Origin: an uncultured Bacilli bacterium
Lineage (GTDB): Bacteria > Bacillota_I > Bacilli_A > RF39 > UBA660
Reading direction: 5' to 3'
DNA: 18,165 bases
NCBI GenBank assembly: GCA_948543905.1
Contig: CAOVIS010000010.1
Coordinates: forward strand, 1-18,165
Every line of letters begins with the position of its first letter. Within the stretch, counting starts at the first letter, position 1. The notes under the pieces were generated by a model. It made no database searches, was not told the origin of the DNA, and was given only the letters and a program-made list of their open reading frames with translations. This document shows positions 16,025-18,165 of this stretch, one piece after another. Both the position numbers and the translations under genes were made by a program.

Positions 16025-16081
16025 ATGTTGACTTTCTATCTACAAGGTGTTAAACTTGATTTGTAGATGGTAAATCTACAA
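16025..16081 (+). promoter_or_regulatory. Early (Cro-side) promoter with two overlapping operator sites
   Basis: TTGACT (16028-16033), a 17-base spacer and TAAACT (16051-16056) form the rightward promoter. A perfect inverted repeat, TTGTAGAT and ATCTACAA with a 5-base spacer, covers the expected start point (16061-16081). A weaker site of the same 8-5-8 layout, ATGTTGAC and ATCTACAA, overlaps the -35 box (16025-16045). The two centres are 36 bases apart. Binding at either site would block this promoter, as in lambdoid switches. Confidence 0.75.
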
Positions 16082-16107
16082 CACGATTTTGAAGAAAGGT
16101 GATGAAA

Positions 16108-16323
16108 ATGATAAACACAGAATTGTTAAGAAAAAAGATTGAAGAATCTGGTTATAAATTAACATTTATTGCTAAACAACTAAATTTGAGTTATCAAGGA
16201 TTTTTGAACAAATTAGATGGAAAAAATGAATTCTATGGTAGTGAAATATCATTTTTAAGTGATTTTCTTAAATTAAGTTTGGAAGAAAAAGAAGAAATTT
16301 TTTTTAATCAAAAAGTAGACTAA
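16108..16323 (+). CDS. Cro-like phage regulatory protein (DUF739-like)
   Basis: This 71-residue protein has a single helix-turn-helix (FIAKQLNLSYQGFLNKLDGK) and the layout INTELLRKKIEESG...EISFLSDFLKLSLEEKEEIFF typical of small DUF739-type proteins encoded just right of phage repressors. It probably binds the same operators as the repressor and favours lytic or early expression. ATG 16108 is preferred because AAAGGTGAT lies just upstream; GTG 16099 and ATG 16102 fall within that site. A third operator-like site overlaps its stop codon. Confidence 0.82.
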   Translation: MINTELLRKKIEESGYKLTFIAKQLNLSYQGFLNKLDGKNEFYGSEISFLSDFLKLSLEEKEEIFFNQKVD

Positions 16324-16333
16324 AAATCTACAA
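16313..16333 (+). promoter_or_regulatory. Third operator-like site over the Cro-like stop codon
   Basis: AAGTAGAC (16313-16320), the spacer TAAAA, and ATCTACAA (16326-16333) repeat the 8-5-8 layout of the site at 16061, with the right half identical and five of eight matches in the left. It could control the next gene or act as a roadblock. Confidence 0.55.
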
Positions 16334-16358
16334 ACTATTATGACAAGAGGTGATACAA

Positions 16359-16757
16359 ATGACATTTTCAGAAAAATTAAAACTTGCAATGACTGAAAGA
16401 AATATTAAGCCAGTGGAACTTGCTCTGAAAATTAATAAAAACAAATCTTCAATTAGTCAGTATTTATCAGGAATTAATATTCCAAAAGATTCAACAAAAG
16501 AAAAGATTTGTGAAGTCTTGGATGTTCCACTAGAATATTTCAATGAAGAAATTGCAGATGAATCAAAAGATACATTTTTATATAATGTACCAATTAAAGA
16601 AGCAGCAAGATTATTACATAAATCTGAACAGTTTGTTAGAGTATCACTTCAACAAGGAACTGCACCATTTGGATTTGCAACTAAAAAAGAAGGAAAAGAA
16701 AAGTATTCATATCATATAAGTCCTAAAAAACTTTATGAGTATGTGGATCAAATATAA
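16359..16757 (+). CDS. Phage DNA-binding protein with N-terminal XRE helix-turn-helix
   Basis: This 132-residue protein has two parts: an XRE helix-turn-helix (residues about 1-60, FSEKLKLAMTERNIKPVELALKINKNKSSISQYLSG) and a C-terminal module with a second helix-turn-helix-like stretch (VPIKEAARLLHKSEQFVRVSLQQG), as in small excisionase-like or regulatory proteins of Firmicutes phages. It is probably a regulator of the early region or a directionality factor. ATG 16359 has AGAGGTGA upstream. It follows the Cro-like gene in the same direction and precedes the helicase fragment, so the three are probably one early operon. Confidence 0.75.
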   Translation: MTFSEKLKLAMTERNIKPVELALKINKNKSSISQYLSGINIPKDSTKEKICEVLDVPLEYFNEEIADESKDTFLYNVPIKEAARLLHKSEQFVRVSLQQGTAPFGFATKKEGKEKYSYHISPKKLYEYVDQI

Positions 16758-16771
16758 GTGAGGTTATGACT

Positions 16772-17275
16772 ATGGAACTATTTAGACATCAAATTGAAGT
16801 ATTAGAGAAAACAAAAGATTTTAATAAATGTGCTTACTATTTGGATATGGGTTTAGGAAAAACATTCATAGGTTCTGAAAAGATGATTAGTTTTGGAACA
16901 CATGGTAATTTGGTTGTTTGTCAAAAATCAAAAATTAATGATTGGATTAATCATTTTAAAGATAATTATGCAAATGAATTATTTTTACAAATCTATGACT
17001 TAACAGATAAAAAACAATTAGAAAGATTTGTAAGAGATGTAAAAGAAGCAGATGAACCAAATACCATATATGATGAATGGACAGAACAAACTTATTCAGA
17101 ACCATCACTTGATCCTTGTATTTATATAGGTGTTATTAATTATGATTTGGTATTTAGAAGAAAAGAGTTATTAGGATTAAAAGATTTTACATTAATGCTT
17201 GATGAAAGTTCATTAATTCAAAATGATAAAGCAAAAAGAAGTAAATTTATTTTTTTAAACTTCTCTCTTAAATAA
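16772..17275 (+). pseudogene. SNF2-type phage helicase, truncated after the first RecA-like domain
   Basis: The product begins ELFRHQIEVLEKTKDFN and has Walker A in YLDMGLGKTF and a DEAH-like Walker B in LMLDESSLIQN, the pattern of SNF2-family helicases found in the early region of many Firmicutes phages. Relatives are about 450 residues long and continue past AKRSKFI into motif III and a second RecA-like domain; here the frame ends after nine further residues (FLNFSLK at the end). It therefore lacks the second helicase domain and should not unwind or translocate. The loss marks the right edge of the element remnant. ATG 16772 fits the GTGAGG site better than 16766. Its end overlaps the convergent gene's end by eight bases. 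Confidence 0.8.
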
Positions 17276-18062
17276 TAGAATGCATCCCAATATCATATAA
17301 AGGAATAGTAATATTTTCTCTTTCCATCAATTCTTTTAAATCATAAATAATGTTTTGACAATGACTCATATTAAATCTATCAATGCCAATTGCTCTAACA
17401 TCACTCCATGATATTTCTTTTGGTGCTAAAAATTCACCACTAGCATAACTATATAAATTTTTTAAAGGCCAATCCAACTCTTTAATATAACACCATACTT
17501 CAAATGGAACATAAATAGTTCGTAAATTAGGAATTAAAGGACTAATCATTAAAAAAATATTAGGTGAAATAAAATTAGAAAATATTTCGCTTTCATAATT
17601 AGTTAATGATATATATTCTCCTAAATTACAATTATCACTATAATTAAAATAACCAGGAATATAATTACCTGATAAGATTTTCCCATCTTTAATAATATTT
17701 AAAAGTTTAGATAAACAATCAACACCTCTTATTCCATGGTATAAAAAGGTATCCAAATTATCAAGTGATTCTTCTTTTGTTATCCCATAAATTTCTCTAA
17801 AAGATACTACTGGTCTTTTATCTAATAATTTAACAGCTAACTCTGGATTAATTTTAAATAATAATTCAAACTCTTCATCAGTAATATCAGCAGCTAAGTA
17901 TTTAGAAGTCGAATCATAATTGATTGGAGCTATTTTCTTTTGCTCTAAATTAAAACTTTTTACTCCTAAAGTATTTCTTCTACTTGTTTTAGTATTTACT
18001 AAACTCATTTTATATTTAATTAAATCTCTCTTATAATCATTTCTAATAAATAAATTACTCAT
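17268..18062 (-). CDS. Unrecognised protein with a possible ADP-ribosyltransferase-like core
   Basis: This is a 264-residue soluble protein without signal peptide or membrane helix; I do not recognise its family. After a basic N-terminal region and a helical stretch, residues 107-230 carry an order of motifs like that of the ART/PARP superfamily: YHGI (His109) followed by a helix and GKILSG, then GEYISLTNY (Tyr150/Ser152), a hydrophobic strand block, and SGEFLAPKEIS (Glu210) followed by VRAIGID. In ADP-ribosyltransferases and RNA 2'-phosphotransferases the equivalent H-Y/S-E residues hold NAD. The match is by eye and weak, so the function is a hypothesis. It has its own promoter and a GGAGG site before ATG 18062. 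It faces the truncated helicase tail to tail and may be chromosomal or a cargo gene of the lost element. Confidence 0.6.
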   Translation of the reverse strand: MSNLFIRNDYKRDLIKYKMSLVNTKTSRRNTLGVKSFNLEQKKIAPINYDSTSKYLAADITDEEFELLFKINPELAVKLLDKRPVVSFREIYGITKEESLDNLDTFLYHGIRGVDCLSKLLNIIKDGKILSGNYIPGYFNYSDNCNLGEYISLTNYESEIFSNFISPNIFLMISPLIPNLRTIYVPFEVWCYIKELDWPLKNLYSYASGEFLAPKEISWSDVRAIGIDRFNMSHCQNIIYDLKELMERENITIPLYDIGMHSII

Positions 18063-18085
18063 AATTCCTCCAAAACAACGTCCAT

Positions 18086-18114
18086 ATTATAAATTAAAAT
18101 AAAGAAAAAATCAA
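18086..18114 (-). promoter_or_regulatory. Promoter of the ART-like gene
   Basis: On the minus strand TTGATT (18114-18109), a 17-base spacer and TATAAT (18091-18086) lie about 24 bases before the start codon, followed by GGAGG. Confidence 0.75.
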
Positions 18115-18136
18115 GTTTAACCTTGAATTTAACTAT

Positions 18137-18161
18137 TTATGCCTATATATAAAGTTATAAT
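18137..18161 (+). repeat. Second good copy of the 25-bp motif, inverted relative to 1390-1414
   Basis: TTATGCCTATATATAAA (18137-18153), two bases, then TATAAT (18156-18161) matches the minus-strand copy at 1414-1390 at 23 of 25 positions. A TCAAG...CTTGA hairpin just upstream (18111-18126) also resembles the flank of the first copy. It reads rightward out of the window and may serve a gene beyond the edge. Confidence 0.65.
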
Positions 18162-18165
18162 ACAG

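Larger units (their letters stand above)
13819..17255. mobile_element. Truncated prophage or integrative element, left end
   Basis: The order of integrase (outward-facing at the edge), small protein, cI-like repressor, divergent Cro-like gene, second phage-type DNA-binding protein and SNF2-type phage helicase is the standard early end of a temperate Firmicutes phage or related element. The series stops inside the helicase, and the next gene runs the opposite way with no phage features. No structural, packaging, lysis or conjugation genes are present, so this is a remnant. I found no convincing direct repeat shared by the two edges, so no attL/attR pair is named. The right limit of about 17255 is where the helicase reading stops resembling its family. 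Confidence 0.75.

Noticed and set aside
13760..17290. attL/attR pair for the element
   Set aside because: I compared the two edges by eye and found no shared repeat longer than a few AT-rich bases. The right edge also appears to be a deletion junction, so attR is probably lost.
18123..18161. Conventional promoter with TTGAAT and TATAAT
   Set aside because: The spacing between the boxes is 27 bases, too long for a normal housekeeping promoter. I list it as a repeat motif instead.
1..18165. Genetic code 4 (TGA = Trp) for the whole window
   Set aside because: Only one sense-position TGA was seen, while every Trp in the intact genes is TGG. A code-4, AT-rich genome would use TGA for Trp often.

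Overview
The window looks like chromosomal DNA from a low-GC, Gram-positive-type bacterium (Bacillota, probably an uncultivated gut Bacilli lineage). The taxonomic call is an inference. It rests on extreme AT richness, strong AGGAGG/AAGGTGA ribosome binding sites, TTGxxx/TATAAT promoters, and a typical Firmicutes gene set. AGG and CGG fall at conserved arginine positions and TGG encodes the Trp of every intact gene, so the standard code fits. One exception is an in-frame TGA in the first gene.

Layout. (1) 1-1450: the 3' part of a large membrane-anchored surface protein gene, interrupted by one in-frame TGA, then an inverted pair of a 25-bp motif and a terminator. (2) 1481-3461: an S66-family (LD-carboxypeptidase/MccF-like) peptidase and a short-chain dehydrogenase. 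(3) 3462-4063: a small unknown gene with an in-frame TAG, between two terminators. (4) 4064-10218: a tight four-gene operon of asparagine synthetase-like amidotransferase, alanine-racemase-fold enzyme, ATP-grasp ligase resembling Enterococcus faecium D-aspartate ligase, and a second asparagine synthetase-like enzyme. (5) 10299-11981: an ABCG-type half-transporter with its own promoter. (6) 11984-13670, minus strand: a two-gene operon of a HAD hydrolase and a protein with a free-standing phosphohistidine swivelling domain. (7) 13819 to about 17255: the left end of a prophage or integrative element, with integrase, small unknown protein, cI-like repressor, Cro-like protein, second DNA-binding protein and a helicase cut off mid-domain. 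(8) 17268-18062, minus strand: an unrecognised protein with a possible ADP-ribosyltransferase-like H-Y/S-E pattern. (9) The last 60 bases carry the same 25-bp motif as 1390-1414, in inverted orientation.

How the genes may work together. Region 4 reads as a peptidoglycan side-chain module: a racemase supplies a D-amino acid, the ATP-grasp enzyme attaches its carboxylate to the stem peptide, and one or both AsnB-type enzymes amidate the product. This parallels the D-Asp/D-Asn cross-bridge of enterococci and lactobacilli, but uses an Alr-fold racemase instead of the PLP-independent Asp/Glu racemase. The upstream S66 peptidase would fit a cell-wall theme. The racemase is interrupted by a 78-bp insertion with stop codons between perfect 19-bp direct repeats, so the module may be off, or switchable, in this genome.

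Five genes are abnormal: TGA in the surface gene, TAG in the small gene, the alr insertion, a missing canonical start in the swivelling-domain gene, and the truncated helicase. The first four keep the reading frame, which is unusual for random decay or indel sequencing error. No tRNA, rRNA or CRISPR array was seen.
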